From positions 23,775 through 87,774 of the forward strand of contig JANQDZ010000006.1 of assembly GCA_028278645.1 (NCBI GenBank): a stretch of DNA of 64,000 nucleotides, in the 5' to 3' direction. Both the position numbers and the translations under genes were made by a program. This DNA comes from Longimicrobiales bacterium (GTDB taxonomy: Bacteria > Gemmatimonadota > Gemmatimonadetes > Longimicrobiales > Gaopeijiaceae). Positions 25,555 through 34,725 of this stretch are shown here, piece by piece; position 1 is the stretch's first letter, and each line of letters starts with the position of its first letter. The notes below the pieces were generated by a model. It saw nothing but the letters and a program-made list of their open reading frames with translations, searched no databases and was not told the DNA's origin.

Positions 25555-26691
25555 TCAACCAGGGAAGCTTTTTAACGCACCCAGCAGGAAGGCGATCTCT
25601 TCCTCCGTGTTGTAGAAGTGGGGGCTCACCCGGACATGGCCTGGTCGATGGTCCACGATGATACCGGCATCGGCTAGGCGGGCCACGGCCCCGGGAGCGT
25701 CAGTGTGCTGGATCATGATGATGGCGGATCGTTGATCAGGATTGCCGGGCGTCGTCAGCGAGAAACCTGCATCGGCACACCCTTCCACCAGGAAATCCAC
25801 CAGCTCTCTGTTCCGGCGGGCGATCACGTCCATACCCACCTCATCGATGATCTCCTGGCCCCCGAGAGCCGTGTGGACGGTGTGGAGGGCAGGCGTGCCC
25901 ATCTCGAACCGCCGGGCGTCGTCGTGGGGCCGGAACTCCCGAATGTCGAACTCAAACGCATTTGCTGCCCCGAACCACCCTGTGATCCTGGGATTGAGTT
26001 CCTGGATCAGCTCCGGCCGGACGTACAAGTACGAGAGGCCGGGCCCGCCGCAGAGCCATTTTAATGGCCCCGCGGTATAGAAATCGACATTTGTCTCCGT
26101 CAAGGAGAAGGGTATCTGGCCGGCGCCGTGGTAACCGTCGATCACGCAGTAAGCACCGGCGTCGTGGGCGATCTCCGCAAGGGCACTGATGTCCTGTAGG
26201 AATCCCGTCCTGAAGAAGGCGTGGCTGGTGGCAAGGAAGAGGGTCCGTTCGTCTACCGCCTCGGCGAACTGGCTCAGGTCCATTCCGATTCCGTCGGGGG
26301 AGGGAAGGACCACTAACTCCACGTTCGGCTTGACGGACCACTGATAGGCCAGAGTGGGAAAGTCCAACTCCGAGCAGATGACTCGGTTTCGCTTACTTCC
26401 CAGCGGGACGCTTTCCGCCACGGTTGAAAGAGCCGCGGACGTGGACGGAACCAAGGCCAGGGAACCCTCAGGCCCGCCAAGGAACACTTCGACCTTTCCC
26501 CGGAGGGTTGCCATCTTTTCCATCCAATGCTCGTACCAGGCCGACGCTCCCATGGTGTGCCAAAGGCCCAGGAACTCGTCGAGGTACATTTCGGCACGAT
26601 GGGACAACGCACCCAGTGAGCATGAGTTCAGGTATGTGTGGGTACGCAAAATCGGGAACTCGACCCGGGCCTCATGGGGAGAAAGTGACAT
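25555..26691 (-). CDS. Class V aminotransferase-fold PLP enzyme
   Basis: A 378-residue PLP enzyme of the class V group (kynureninase, cysteine desulfurase and isopenicillin epimerase relatives). It shows an N-terminal LNSCSLGALS segment, the Asp of VIDGYHGAGQ, and Lys211 in TAGPLKWLCGGPG as the Schiff-base residue. The GPLK-W-CGG-PG pattern is closest to kynureninase-like members, but there are no tryptophan-catabolic neighbours. AGGAAA lies 9 nt before the ATG. Substrate unassigned. Confidence 0.86.
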   Translation of the reverse strand: MSLSPHEARVEFPILRTHTYLNSCSLGALSHRAEMYLDEFLGLWHTMGASAWYEHWMEKMATLRGKVEVFLGGPEGSLALVPSTSAALSTVAESVPLGSKRNRVICSELDFPTLAYQWSVKPNVELVVLPSPDGIGMDLSQFAEAVDERTLFLATSHAFFRTGFLQDISALAEIAHDAGAYCVIDGYHGAGQIPFSLTETNVDFYTAGPLKWLCGGPGLSYLYVRPELIQELNPRITGWFGAANAFEFDIREFRPHDDARRFEMGTPALHTVHTALGGQEIIDEVGMDVIARRNRELVDFLVEGCADAGFSLTTPGNPDQRSAIIMIQHTDAPGAVARLADAGIIVDHRPGHVRVSPHFYNTEEEIAFLLGALKSFPG

Positions 26692-26816
26692 GGTAGTTTT
26701 TTCCTGGCGGACGTCGGTTTTCTGGAGTCGGAAGGGTAGGGCAGAACGCCGGACTGGCGCCAGGCCTAGGTCGGAAGCATAGCTTTGGGAGCCCTGAGTT
26801 CAGGAGGTTGCCAACG

Positions 26817-28031
26817 GTGAACCTGATCCTCCTTGCTTTGCCTTGGATCCTGGTGGTGTTGTACTTGATCCTTCTATTCCGGAACCCCGAACCGGTCCCG
26901 GTTTGGGAGGGAGGAAAGGTCGGGTCCTTACCGTTTGTCTCGATCGTCGTTCCTGCACGGAATGAAGAGGTGAACATCGAGACGTGTGTGTCATCCCTTT
27001 CCGAACTGGATTACCCCGGATTCGAGATCTTTGTGGTGGACGACCAGAGTGAGGACAGAACCGCCCAGATCGTGGAGGGGCTTTCTCCAGGGAACGCGTC
27101 TCGGTTGGAGTTGATCCACGGGTCTCCGCCGCCGGAAGGGTGGTTTGGGAAGCCATGGGCATGCTGGCAGGGGGCCCGGAAGGCAAAGGGGGAGCTCCTC
27201 CTATTTACCGACGCCGACACCATCCACGACCCGAGCCTCCTCGGGCAGGCTGTTATGGGATTGAGGTCTGAGGGTGCTGACGTATACACGGTACTCGGAC
27301 GCCAAATCCTGGGTTCGTTCTGGGAGCGGGTCGTCCAGCCACAGTTTTTTATGCTCTTGGCCGCCAGGTACCCGAGGGCCGGTAAGCCGAAAGCACCCCA
27401 CCAGTGGAAGCATGCTATCGCAAACGGTCAGTACCTCCTCTTCACTCGAGGGGCCTACGAAACCTCTGGTGGCCATCGGTCGGTAGCTGGAGAGGTGGCG
27501 GAGGACCTCCGCTATGCCCAGGTCCTGGTTCGGGGGGGATGGAAGCTTGCGATGCGGACTGCGGATGGGCTCCGGACCCGCATGTACCGCTCTCTCTCCG
27601 ACCTTGTCGAGGGATGGTCGAAAAACGTTGCCACGGCAGCTCTCCAGACTACGAGCTCCTGGCTGGTCCCAATCATCCTTCCTTTTTCTTTCGTCGCCGG
27701 GTTAGCCCTTTGGATTTTGCCCCCAGTCGCGTTCGTATGGGCTCTCCTCATGGGCGCCCATGGCGCTCTCCTGGCATGGGCAGCTCTGACGACGGGGCTC
27801 GGCGTCCTCATCTGGTGCAGCGCCTCGTTGTTGATGAAGTCCAACCCCCTCTACGGATTCCTTTACCCGTTAGGTGCGGCCATTGGGTTATATATCTTCT
27901 CCACGAGTTGGCGCAGAGGTTCCCACATAGAGTGGAAAGGGCGGGACTACGAGATGACACCCAGGGAGAGAACTCAGCCCCCCACGGGCCCGGTTCCCGG
28001 AGGGGCTGAGAGCAAGACGTCGGTTAGATGA
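26817..28031 (+). CDS. Membrane glycosyltransferase family 2 (HpnB/CrtQ-like)
   Basis: A 404-residue inverting glycosyltransferase. It has an N-terminal membrane helix (residues 1-20), a GT-A domain with SIVVPARNEE (nucleotide binding), VVDDQSEDRT (DDxS), TDADT (DxD metal motif) and AEDL (general base region), then three C-terminal membrane helices. The EGWFGKPWACWQGA segment is like hopanoid- or carotenoid-associated transferases (HpnB, CrtQ). GTG 26817 was chosen: AGGAGG lies 9 nt upstream, whereas the TTG at 26808 would abut it. The stop overlaps the queG start (ATGA). Confidence 0.86.
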   Translation: MNLILLALPWILVVLYLILLFRNPEPVPVWEGGKVGSLPFVSIVVPARNEEVNIETCVSSLSELDYPGFEIFVVDDQSEDRTAQIVEGLSPGNASRLELIHGSPPPEGWFGKPWACWQGARKAKGELLLFTDADTIHDPSLLGQAVMGLRSEGADVYTVLGRQILGSFWERVVQPQFFMLLAARYPRAGKPKAPHQWKHAIANGQYLLFTRGAYETSGGHRSVAGEVAEDLRYAQVLVRGGWKLAMRTADGLRTRMYRSLSDLVEGWSKNVATAALQTTSSWLVPIILPFSFVAGLALWILPPVAFVWALLMGAHGALLAWAALTTGLGVLIWCSASLLMKSNPLYGFLYPLGAAIGLYIFSTSWRRGSHIEWKGRDYEMTPRERTQPPTGPVPGGAESKTSVR

Positions 28032-29221
28032 TGGAGCAGTTGGTTCGGGATCTCCGGAAGGAGGGCGCCCGCCTCGGATTCCAGGATCTGGGCATCTGCA
28101 CCCCCAGGTCCTCGGAGCACATGGGCCTCTTCCGAGAATGGATCGACCGTCGCTTCCATGGCGAGATGGCCTACCTGGCTCGACCCGACTCCATAGCTCG
28201 GAGAGCAAATCTCCGAGGGACCATGGAGGACTTCCGCTCCGTGGTGGTGGTGACCCAGAACTACAATCAAGCCGATTCTCCGGGAGTGCCTGGGGATCCG
28301 GCGAGGGGGGTCGTGGCTAGGTACGCCCGGGGCCAGGACTATCATGAGTTGCTCAAGAGACGCCTCCAGGAGCTCCTGGGGTGGCTGAATATCGAGGCCA
28401 AGAAGCGGCGACTGGCTGGAGGAGTTCGTGGCTTTGCCTATGTAGACACCGGGCCCATCCTGGAGAGGGAACTTGGCCAATTGGCCGGCTTGGGGTGGTT
28501 CGGAAAAAACACCATGCTCATCCACCCCCAAAAAGGATCATATTCCTTCCTCGGTGTCCTGCTCGTTGATCTACGCCTTCCGGAAGATCCTCGGTTCGAC
28601 ACGGATCACTGCGGCACCTGTGAGGCCTGCCTTGAGGCGTGCCCAACGGGAGCTCTGCTTGGGAGAGACCAAAACGGCGCCCCGGTCATGGATGCCCGAC
28701 GCTGCATATCCTACCTGACCATCGAACTGAAGGGGCCAATTCCGTGGGAACTTCGCCCCAGCCTTGGGAACCGGGTTTTTGGCTGTGATATCTGCCAGGA
28801 GGTTTGCCCCTGGAACCAGAGGTTCGCCGAGCCCGCCTCCGAGCCGGGGTATCAGGGCCGCCCCGATACGGACGGACCCAGCCTCGTGGAGCTGATGGCC
28901 CTCTCGGATGACGAGTTCGGGGTTCGGTTCAGCGGAAGCCCAGTGAAGAGGGCCAAGCGGAGGGGGTTCCTGCGGAATGTCGCCGTAGCGTTGGGAAACT
29001 GGGGCTCCCGTGACGCGGTACCTGCTCTGGCGAGGGCTCTGGACGACCCGGAACCCCTCGTAAGGGGCCACGCCGCCTGGGCCCTCGGTCAGATTTTGAA
29101 CAGGGTCGGTATCCCAGGTGACGGGGGTTTCGAGGTCGCGGAAGCTCTTCTGTTCCGGCTCCACGTTGAAAAGGATCCCTGGGTGGAGGAGGAGTTGGAA
29201 GCGGCTCTAAGGGGTGAGTAA
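28028..29221 (+). CDS. queG: Epoxyqueuosine reductase
   Basis: A 397-residue cobalamin-dependent iron-sulfur enzyme that reduces epoxyqueuosine in tRNA to queuosine, the last step of the pathway. It has an N-terminal DUF1730 domain, a two [4Fe-4S] segment (CGTCEACLEACP, Cys195/198/201/205, and CDICQEVCPWN, Cys253/256/260), and C-terminal HEAT-type repeats (LPALARALDDPEPLVRGHAAWALG-like, about 335-397). It is coupled to the glycosyltransferase by an ATGA overlap, without evident functional relation. queE is at 19.6 kb. Confidence 0.94.
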   Translation: MMEQLVRDLRKEGARLGFQDLGICTPRSSEHMGLFREWIDRRFHGEMAYLARPDSIARRANLRGTMEDFRSVVVVTQNYNQADSPGVPGDPARGVVARYARGQDYHELLKRRLQELLGWLNIEAKKRRLAGGVRGFAYVDTGPILERELGQLAGLGWFGKNTMLIHPQKGSYSFLGVLLVDLRLPEDPRFDTDHCGTCEACLEACPTGALLGRDQNGAPVMDARRCISYLTIELKGPIPWELRPSLGNRVFGCDICQEVCPWNQRFAEPASEPGYQGRPDTDGPSLVELMALSDDEFGVRFSGSPVKRAKRRGFLRNVAVALGNWGSRDAVPALARALDDPEPLVRGHAAWALGQILNRVGIPGDGGFEVAEALLFRLHVEKDPWVEEELEAALRGE

Positions 29222-29257
29222 GGTCCGGTTAAGAAGCTGGCGAAAGCCTGCGCCGTG

Positions 29258-30058
29258 TCAGATGATCCCCAAGACGTCGGACGGGACCCACCCGACCCTG
29301 CCGTCCTCCAGAACAATCTCCGACCAAAGCTCCATCTCCTGATCCAAACGCACCTTTGTGCCTTCATGGATCCGGAAGAGCGTCAGGTCGTCCTCGGCCG
29401 CCGGGGCGGACCGTACCGACACCTCTTCGGCCATGACGATCCCCCAGTCTGCTCCCCCGAAGACACCGTCCCGGCCCAGGAGGGTGGCCCCGAACAGGAG
29501 AAAAACCACACCGCTTCCCACCAGAAGCCAAGTCCCGACTCGGGCTGGGGTGGCGCTCCTGGAGAGGATCCGGATACATAGGCTGGCGGCAGCCAACGTA
29601 TACGTCAGGACCACGGTGAGGAGAAGAGCGCCTCGCGGGAGCAAGTTGGTCCACCAGGAAAGGACCGACAGGACCCAGAAACGGGGGAGGGGTTCGATCT
29701 CGTCGGCGGTGAGGGAGCGGGCCAGGTCCAGGTTCGCCCGGATGTCCGGATCACCTGGGTCCAACCTGAGGGCTCGCTCATAGCTCAAGATGGAGTTCCC
29801 CAGACTTCCGGTTTTGAAATAGGCGTTCCCCAGGTTGTAGTGCAGGTCGGGACTCTCAAATCCGGCCTGAAGGACCGTCTCGTACGCCTCCAACGCGCCG
29901 GGAAAGTCGTTCGCCTGGTAACGGGCGTTCCCGGTCGCCATCAACCCCTCCCAACTCCCGCTCGACTCCCCGCCCTCCTGTGCGAGGACCGGAGAGGCCA
30001 CAAGGCCCGGGAAGAAAAGAGCTGCCACGAGCACGGCTGTTTTGACGGCACGCATCAT
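29258..30058 (-). CDS. batE: BatE-like TPR/SH3 membrane protein
   Basis: A 266-residue protein and the last gene of the MoxR-Bat operon. After a signal sequence (cleavage near VLAQEGG) come two to three TPR repeats (DLHYNLGNAYFKTGSLGNSILSYERAL), two transmembrane helices (about 130-195), and a C-terminal bacterial SH3 domain (VSVRSAPAAEDDLTLFRIHEGTKV...GWVPSDVLG). This order matches BatE. Its ATG overlaps the batD stop. Bat proteins are linked to stress or oxygen tolerance in the few organisms studied; the molecular role is unknown. Confidence 0.86.
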   Translation of the reverse strand: MMRAVKTAVLVAALFFPGLVASPVLAQEGGESSGSWEGLMATGNARYQANDFPGALEAYETVLQAGFESPDLHYNLGNAYFKTGSLGNSILSYERALRLDPGDPDIRANLDLARSLTADEIEPLPRFWVLSVLSWWTNLLPRGALLLTVVLTYTLAAASLCIRILSRSATPARVGTWLLVGSGVVFLLFGATLLGRDGVFGGADWGIVMAEEVSVRSAPAAEDDLTLFRIHEGTKVRLDQEMELWSEIVLEDGRVGWVPSDVLGII

Positions 30059-31923
30059 CGTCCCATCCTCCGGTTCAGCTCCGTCATCAATCCGGACACC
30101 TTCTCCAAGAAGCGTTTCTCTTCGCCGGATCCGTCCGTCTCAGGGGCAAACCTCTGGAGGTCACAGCGCGAAAGGCACTCCATGACCTCCTGAACCACCT
30201 TCTCCGGCACACCATCATTCCGGAGGCCCACATCCAGGTCCCGCTCCTGCATTCCCGCCTCGGCCATGTCCAGCTTGTCTGCCACGAACCCCCTAAGGGC
30301 CCGGGCTACCTCGGCATAAAAGGCACGTGGATCGTCGCCGGTTGCCATTCGTTTGGCTTCAGCCAACCGGGCATGGGCCACTCGACCTGCCCGGCGCCGA
30401 CGGGCGTAGGCCGGATCGCCCTCGAGGCGGTCCTGGTGGAAGCGGAATCCCGCAGCCCCGAGAACTGCGACCATGGGCAACAAAAGCACGGCCCAGAACC
30501 CGAACCCACCGAACAGGGATCGGCTCGTTTGTGTCAGCCGAGTCGGACCCAGGTGGATAAAGCGGATGTCTTCCCTGAGAGATGCGACCCCGCCCCTGAC
30601 CAGCGCAGACGGCCCTTCCTGGACCTCACCCGAGACGAGCAAGTCCATGGGGCCCGTGGAAGCTGTCCGGTAGGCGTTGGCGTCCGTGTCGAAGTATCCG
30701 AAAGTGACCGGTGGGACCGAGCGATTCCCCGGCGCCCTGGGAATCAGGACGTACTCCCAGCTCTTGGTTCCCCTGAGTCCGGCTCCGGACCGCTGGATAC
30801 TCTCGGAAACCTCGGGTGGATACGCCTCGAAGTCTTCCGGCAACTCCAGCGCCGGTTCGGGGATGGCCCTGAGGTTCCCCTGGCCGGTGGCGGTGACGGT
30901 GAGGGTGAAAGCCTCGTCGGTGTGAACCGAGTCTGGGGTCAGCGTGGCGGCGAGAGCGAGGTTTCCGACCACACCGCTGAAGGGCTCAGGCTGCCCCGGA
31001 GGCAATGGCTCCACCTGCAATTGGATCGGGTTGGAGACCACAGTAGCCGGGACCACCGATCCAAAAAGGGAAGATCGGTCCAGGTCGAAGATGCTCTCGA
31101 ACGGATCCAGCATCCGCGTTCGGCGCTGGACCCTTACCTGGGCTTCGATTCCGAGGGGATCCAAGGTCCGTTCACCAGGCCCGGTTGGGACCAAGGCCAA
31201 TCGCCTGACGACAGCTGACGTGTACTGCTGGCCGTCTCGGACGACCTGTTCGACCTCGAGTTGTTCGGGCAGAGGGAGCTCCTCGACCCAGAATCCTTCC
31301 AGCTCCGGGAGGCTGGTGAAGCCATAAGACGTAACGTTCACCCGGGTGAAGAGCCGGTATTCCACCACAAAAGGCTCGCCCTCTCGGATTCTGCTCCCGC
31401 TTGCCTCGGCGGAGACGAAGAGATCCTCGGGGGCGATGATCGTCTGGTCGCCCGCACCGGGTCCCTGCTGGGGATCGGGTGGAGGTTCGGAAGACACGGT
31501 GAGAGTCAATGGCTCCGTCGGATACGACTCTCCTCCCACCGGGACGGTGAAGCCCGGAACCTCGAACGTCCCTTCCTGGAGTGCTTGGTATCGGTACTGG
31601 AGCGTCAGGGAAACGGTTGTCCGGTTATTGATGATCTGCATGGAGGTGGAGGACCCGCTTCCCATGTACGCGCTGAAACCTGCCAGGTCCGGAAGCTGAG
31701 GCTCGGCATCGACGCTTTGGGACCCGATCACCTCGACGTTGAGGACGAAGACCCGCCCCACTCCTACGGTCCCAGGGGTGAGAAACGCCCGGACCGTGAT
31801 GTCCTGGGCCGCCCCTTCAGAAGGCCCAGACGGACCCACCGGGACAGAAAGGGCGAACAGGAGGGTAGCAACAACTACGGTCGCCCGTGCGCCGCGAATG
31901 AGTCCCCGGGCCACCGTCACCAA
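30055..31923 (-). CDS. batD: BatD-like protein (oxygen-tolerance family)
   Basis: A 622-residue exported membrane protein: signal peptide, several immunoglobulin-like beta-sandwich repeats (residues about 45-460), one transmembrane helix near 480-500, and a helical cytoplasmic C-terminal domain (residues about 520-622). The C-terminal domain, with FYAEVARALRGFVADKL and SRCDLQRFAPE, is similar in pattern to that of the second BatD-like protein at 34725-35666. It overlaps batC by 7 nt and batE by 4 nt. Its role is presumed scaffold of the Bat complex in the periplasm. Confidence 0.88.
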   Translation of the reverse strand: MVTVARGLIRGARATVVVATLLFALSVPVGPSGPSEGAAQDITVRAFLTPGTVGVGRVFVLNVEVIGSQSVDAEPQLPDLAGFSAYMGSGSSTSMQIINNRTTVSLTLQYRYQALQEGTFEVPGFTVPVGGESYPTEPLTLTVSSEPPPDPQQGPGAGDQTIIAPEDLFVSAEASGSRIREGEPFVVEYRLFTRVNVTSYGFTSLPELEGFWVEELPLPEQLEVEQVVRDGQQYTSAVVRRLALVPTGPGERTLDPLGIEAQVRVQRRTRMLDPFESIFDLDRSSLFGSVVPATVVSNPIQLQVEPLPPGQPEPFSGVVGNLALAATLTPDSVHTDEAFTLTVTATGQGNLRAIPEPALELPEDFEAYPPEVSESIQRSGAGLRGTKSWEYVLIPRAPGNRSVPPVTFGYFDTDANAYRTASTGPMDLLVSGEVQEGPSALVRGGVASLREDIRFIHLGPTRLTQTSRSLFGGFGFWAVLLLPMVAVLGAAGFRFHQDRLEGDPAYARRRRAGRVAHARLAEAKRMATGDDPRAFYAEVARALRGFVADKLDMAEAGMQERDLDVGLRNDGVPEKVVQEVMECLSRCDLQRFAPETDGSGEEKRFLEKVSGLMTELNRRMGR

Positions 31924-32693
31924 TCCTTCCTTGGGCGCCGACCGGTTGCGGCTGCACGCTTCCGATTCACGTCCCCGGGGTCCTCACGGATCGCGTCCAG
32001 GAGGCGCTCTGCTTCCTCCTGTGTCATCTGGCCTGGCTGAGGTTGGGGTTCGCCTTCCCCCTCCTGGGGCTGATCCTCTTGAGGGGGTTGCTCACCCTGC
32101 TGCTGCTCGTCCTCTCCTTCCTGATCTTGTTGAGGACTCTCCTGGGGCTGGTCTTTTGGCTGGTCTTGTGCCTCAGGATCCTGCTGATCCTGGCTTTGTT
32201 GGTTCTGATCGTCCTGGTTCTCCTGTTGGTCCTGATTCTCCCCCTGTTGGTCTTGCTCTTGCTCTTGTTGCTGGAGCTGTTCCAGAACCCGCTCCAGGTT
32301 GTGTTTGGCGTCTAGATCGCCGGGATCGGCCCGAAGCGCCTGTTTGTAAGCTTCCAGACTTTCTTGAAGCTGTTGGGCCCGAAAGAGAGCGTTCCCCAGG
32401 TTGTACCAGGCGGCACCCTGGAGGTTGGGATCGCCACTTTCGGCTGCCTCCAGGAAACGTTCCATGGCCCGCTGGAAATCCTGGCTCTGGTAGAGCGCGT
32501 TCCCATCGTTGAACCGGATAAGCGGTGACTCGGGGTCCTCCAGAAGCGCTTCCAGGTACTTTTGGTGGGCGTCCCCGAATCGGCCCTCAGAGTACAGGCG
32601 GTTGCCTTCCTCTACCTGTGACCTTCCCCGCTGGCCTTCCAGTTGTGCAGGCGACAGGGCGACCAACACCATCAGGAACCATGTCGTTCTCAT
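31917..32693 (-). CDS. batC: BatC-like TPR protein with Gln/Glu-rich tail
   Basis: A 258-residue exported protein with a signal peptide (RTTWFLMVLVALSPAQLEG), three TPR-like repeats (residues about 30-135, with DAHQKYLEALLEDPESPL and AWYNLGNALFRAQQLQESLEAYKQAL), then about 80 residues dominated by Gln, Asp, Glu and Pro. BatC homologues also end in such a charged or Gln-rich tail. The ATG at 32693 was chosen: GGGAGG is 6 nt upstream and the start overlaps the batB stop by 4 nt (ATGA). A start at 32711 lacks these features. Confidence 0.87.
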   Translation of the reverse strand: MRTTWFLMVLVALSPAQLEGQRGRSQVEEGNRLYSEGRFGDAHQKYLEALLEDPESPLIRFNDGNALYQSQDFQRAMERFLEAAESGDPNLQGAAWYNLGNALFRAQQLQESLEAYKQALRADPGDLDAKHNLERVLEQLQQQEQEQDQQGENQDQQENQDDQNQQSQDQQDPEAQDQPKDQPQESPQQDQEGEDEQQQGEQPPQEDQPQEGEGEPQPQPGQMTQEEAERLLDAIREDPGDVNRKRAAATGRRPRKDW

Positions 32694-33721
32694 TCGAACC
32701 TCCCACTCCACGCTTCCGCTGCCTTTCGCCGCTCCGGGATTAGAGCTTCGGCGAACAGCAGGACAAAAGCAAACGCTAGGAACAGCTGGTACTGCTCCTC
32801 GAACTGGGTGATCTCCCGGGCGTCCAGCTCATCGCCCTCGCCGGCCGCGATCTCATCCACCAACTCTTCGAAAGCAGTGGTTCCCGGGGCAACACGGACA
32901 AACTGTCCGCCCGTGGTTTCGGCCACACTCCGGAGCGTACTCTCGTCCAACCGTGTCGTGACCACGTTCCCGTCTTCGTCTCTCTTGAACCCCTGGCCAC
33001 CGCCTGCGGTGCCGGACGCCGGAATGGGAACACCTTCCTCCGAGCCGATTCCCACCGTGTGAATCTGGACCCCAGCCTCCGTGGCCCGTTGGAGTTGGGG
33101 GTCCAGCTGACCTTCATGGTCTTCTCCATCTGTGACCAAGACCACGATTCGATCCTCTCGGGCGCCCTGATCCAGGGCGTCGAGAGACATACGCAGGGCC
33201 TCTCCAAGGTCGGTTCCTTGAACCGGCATGATGTCCGGCTCCATGGCGTCCAGGAACATGGCGGCCGCCGTGTAGTCCACTGTCAGGGGACTCTGGACGA
33301 AAGCGTCCCCCGCGAATGCCACCAGGCCGATCCTGTCTCCGTCCAGACTCCGGATGAGACGGAGGATTGCCAGCCTCGCTCGATCGAGGCGGTTGGGTGT
33401 CACGTCCTCCGCCAGCATGGAACGGGAGAGGTCCACTGCCACCATCACGTCCTGGCCGCGGCGACGCACCGTCTCCACCCGCGTGCCGAACTGGGGGCGG
33501 GCCAGGGCCAAGCTCAGGAAGCCCACGGCGACCAAGATGAGCACCGTCTTTGCCAGGCGAGCCCGCGTGTTGATCGATGCCGTCAACTTTTTCAGGAGCT
33601 CCGTCTCGCCGAACCGTTCCAGCAGAGTCGCTCGCCTCCAGGTGGAGAGCCAAAAACCGCCGGCCAACAGGGGAACCAGGGGGAGGATCAGGAGCCACTC
33701 GGGTGAGGCGAATCGGAACAT
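32690..33721 (-). CDS. batB: BatB-like VWA-domain membrane protein
   Basis: A 343-residue protein with two N-terminal transmembrane helices, a von Willebrand factor A domain with the MIDAS motif DLSRSM (DxSxS) around residue 95, a conserved VLVTDGEDHEG, and a C-terminal helix (about 315-335). The VWA part would face the periplasm in BatA/BatB topology and bind a divalent metal. GAGGAGG lies 7 nt before the ATG. BatA and BatB are paralogues encoded side by side. Confidence 0.9.
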   Translation of the reverse strand: MFRFASPEWLLILPLVPLLAGGFWLSTWRRATLLERFGETELLKKLTASINTRARLAKTVLILVAVGFLSLALARPQFGTRVETVRRRGQDVMVAVDLSRSMLAEDVTPNRLDRARLAILRLIRSLDGDRIGLVAFAGDAFVQSPLTVDYTAAAMFLDAMEPDIMPVQGTDLGEALRMSLDALDQGAREDRIVVLVTDGEDHEGQLDPQLQRATEAGVQIHTVGIGSEEGVPIPASGTAGGGQGFKRDEDGNVVTTRLDESTLRSVAETTGGQFVRVAPGTTAFEELVDEIAAGEGDELDAREITQFEEQYQLFLAFAFVLLFAEALIPERRKAAEAWSGRFE

Positions 33722-33735
33722 GTCGTGTCGCCTCC

Positions 33736-34725
33736 TCAGGGCAGCTTCCGGAGCGCGGTCTGACCCAACCCGATCTCCAAGAGGAGGAGGAAAAGGCCGG
33801 TAGCCAAGATGGGCGGAAAACGCTCTCCGTATCGGGTGAAATGCTCAACCTGGATCTCGGTTGTCTCCAACTCGTCGATCTCCGCGTATACCGCCTCCAG
33901 GCTCTCCCTATCCGTGGCCCTGAAGTATCGGCCTCCCGTGGTCTCAGCCACTTCCTGGAGAGTGGGCTCGTCCAGGTCTACCCTCATGTTCACGTATCGC
34001 CGGCCCTGAAAAGGGTCGTCCACGGGAACCCTGGCAGTACCCCGAGTCCCTGCGCCGATGGTGTACACCCGTATTCCAAGCGCCTGGGCCATCTGTGCAG
34101 CGGTGGCCGGGCCGATCTCTCCTCGGTTGTTTCGGCCATCGGTCAAAAGCACGACGACCTTCGATTCGGCGTCCGACGCCTGGAGACGTTTGACCGCCGT
34201 GGCCAGCCCCATCCCGACCGCCGTGCCGTCCTCGATCATCCCCACGTCCAACTCGCTCATGAGACCAGAGATGACCCCGTAGTCCAGCGTCAGAGGTGCC
34301 TGCGTGTAGGCCTGTCCGGCAAACGCCACCAATCCGAGTCGGTCGTTTCGGCGCCCTTGGGCGAATTCCGCGGCCACTTGTTTTGCCGCTTCGAGCCGGT
34401 TGGGTTCCAGGTCTTCCGCCAGCATGGAGCTGGAGACGTCCATGGCCATGACGATATCGATCCCCTGCGTGAGGACCGACTCGGACGTAATGCCGGTTTG
34501 GGGCCTGGCCAAGGCCACGATCAGTGCGGCAAGGGCCAGGAACCGGAGAATGGCTGGAATCTGGAATACCCAGGTCCCGGGGCCCATTTTGGTCTCCCTG
34601 GCTGCTTCCAGAGCGGAAAATCGGAGCGTCGCCTTCCTTTTCGCTCCCCATTGGTGGCGAAGAAAGAGAAGCACCGGCAGGAGGGCGAACAGCCCGAACA
34701 TCCAGGGAGCCTCGAACCGAAACAT
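33736..34725 (-). CDS. batA: BatA-like VWA-domain membrane protein
   Basis: A 329-residue protein with the same layout as BatB: two N-terminal membrane helices, a VWA domain with MIDAS AMDVSSSM, VVLLTDGRNNRGEI, and a C-terminal helix (about 306-325). Its start codon overlaps the stop of the upstream gene by 1 nt. Order (MoxR, DUF58, BatD-like, BatA, BatB) follows other aerotolerance operons. Partners are presumed to be MoxR, as ATPase acting on the VWA proteins, and BatB. Confidence 0.9.
   Translation of the reverse strand: MFRFEAPWMFGLFALLPVLLFLRHQWGAKRKATLRFSALEAARETKMGPGTWVFQIPAILRFLALAALIVALARPQTGITSESVLTQGIDIVMAMDVSSSMLAEDLEPNRLEAAKQVAAEFAQGRRNDRLGLVAFAGQAYTQAPLTLDYGVISGLMSELDVGMIEDGTAVGMGLATAVKRLQASDAESKVVVLLTDGRNNRGEIGPATAAQMAQALGIRVYTIGAGTRGTARVPVDDPFQGRRYVNMRVDLDEPTLQEVAETTGGRYFRATDRESLEAVYAEIDELETTEIQVEHFTRYGERFPPILATGLFLLLLEIGLGQTALRKLP

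Noticed and set aside
26808..26816. TTG at 26808 as start of the glycosyltransferase
   Set aside because: It directly abuts AGGAGG (zero spacing); GTG at 26817 has 9-nt spacing.
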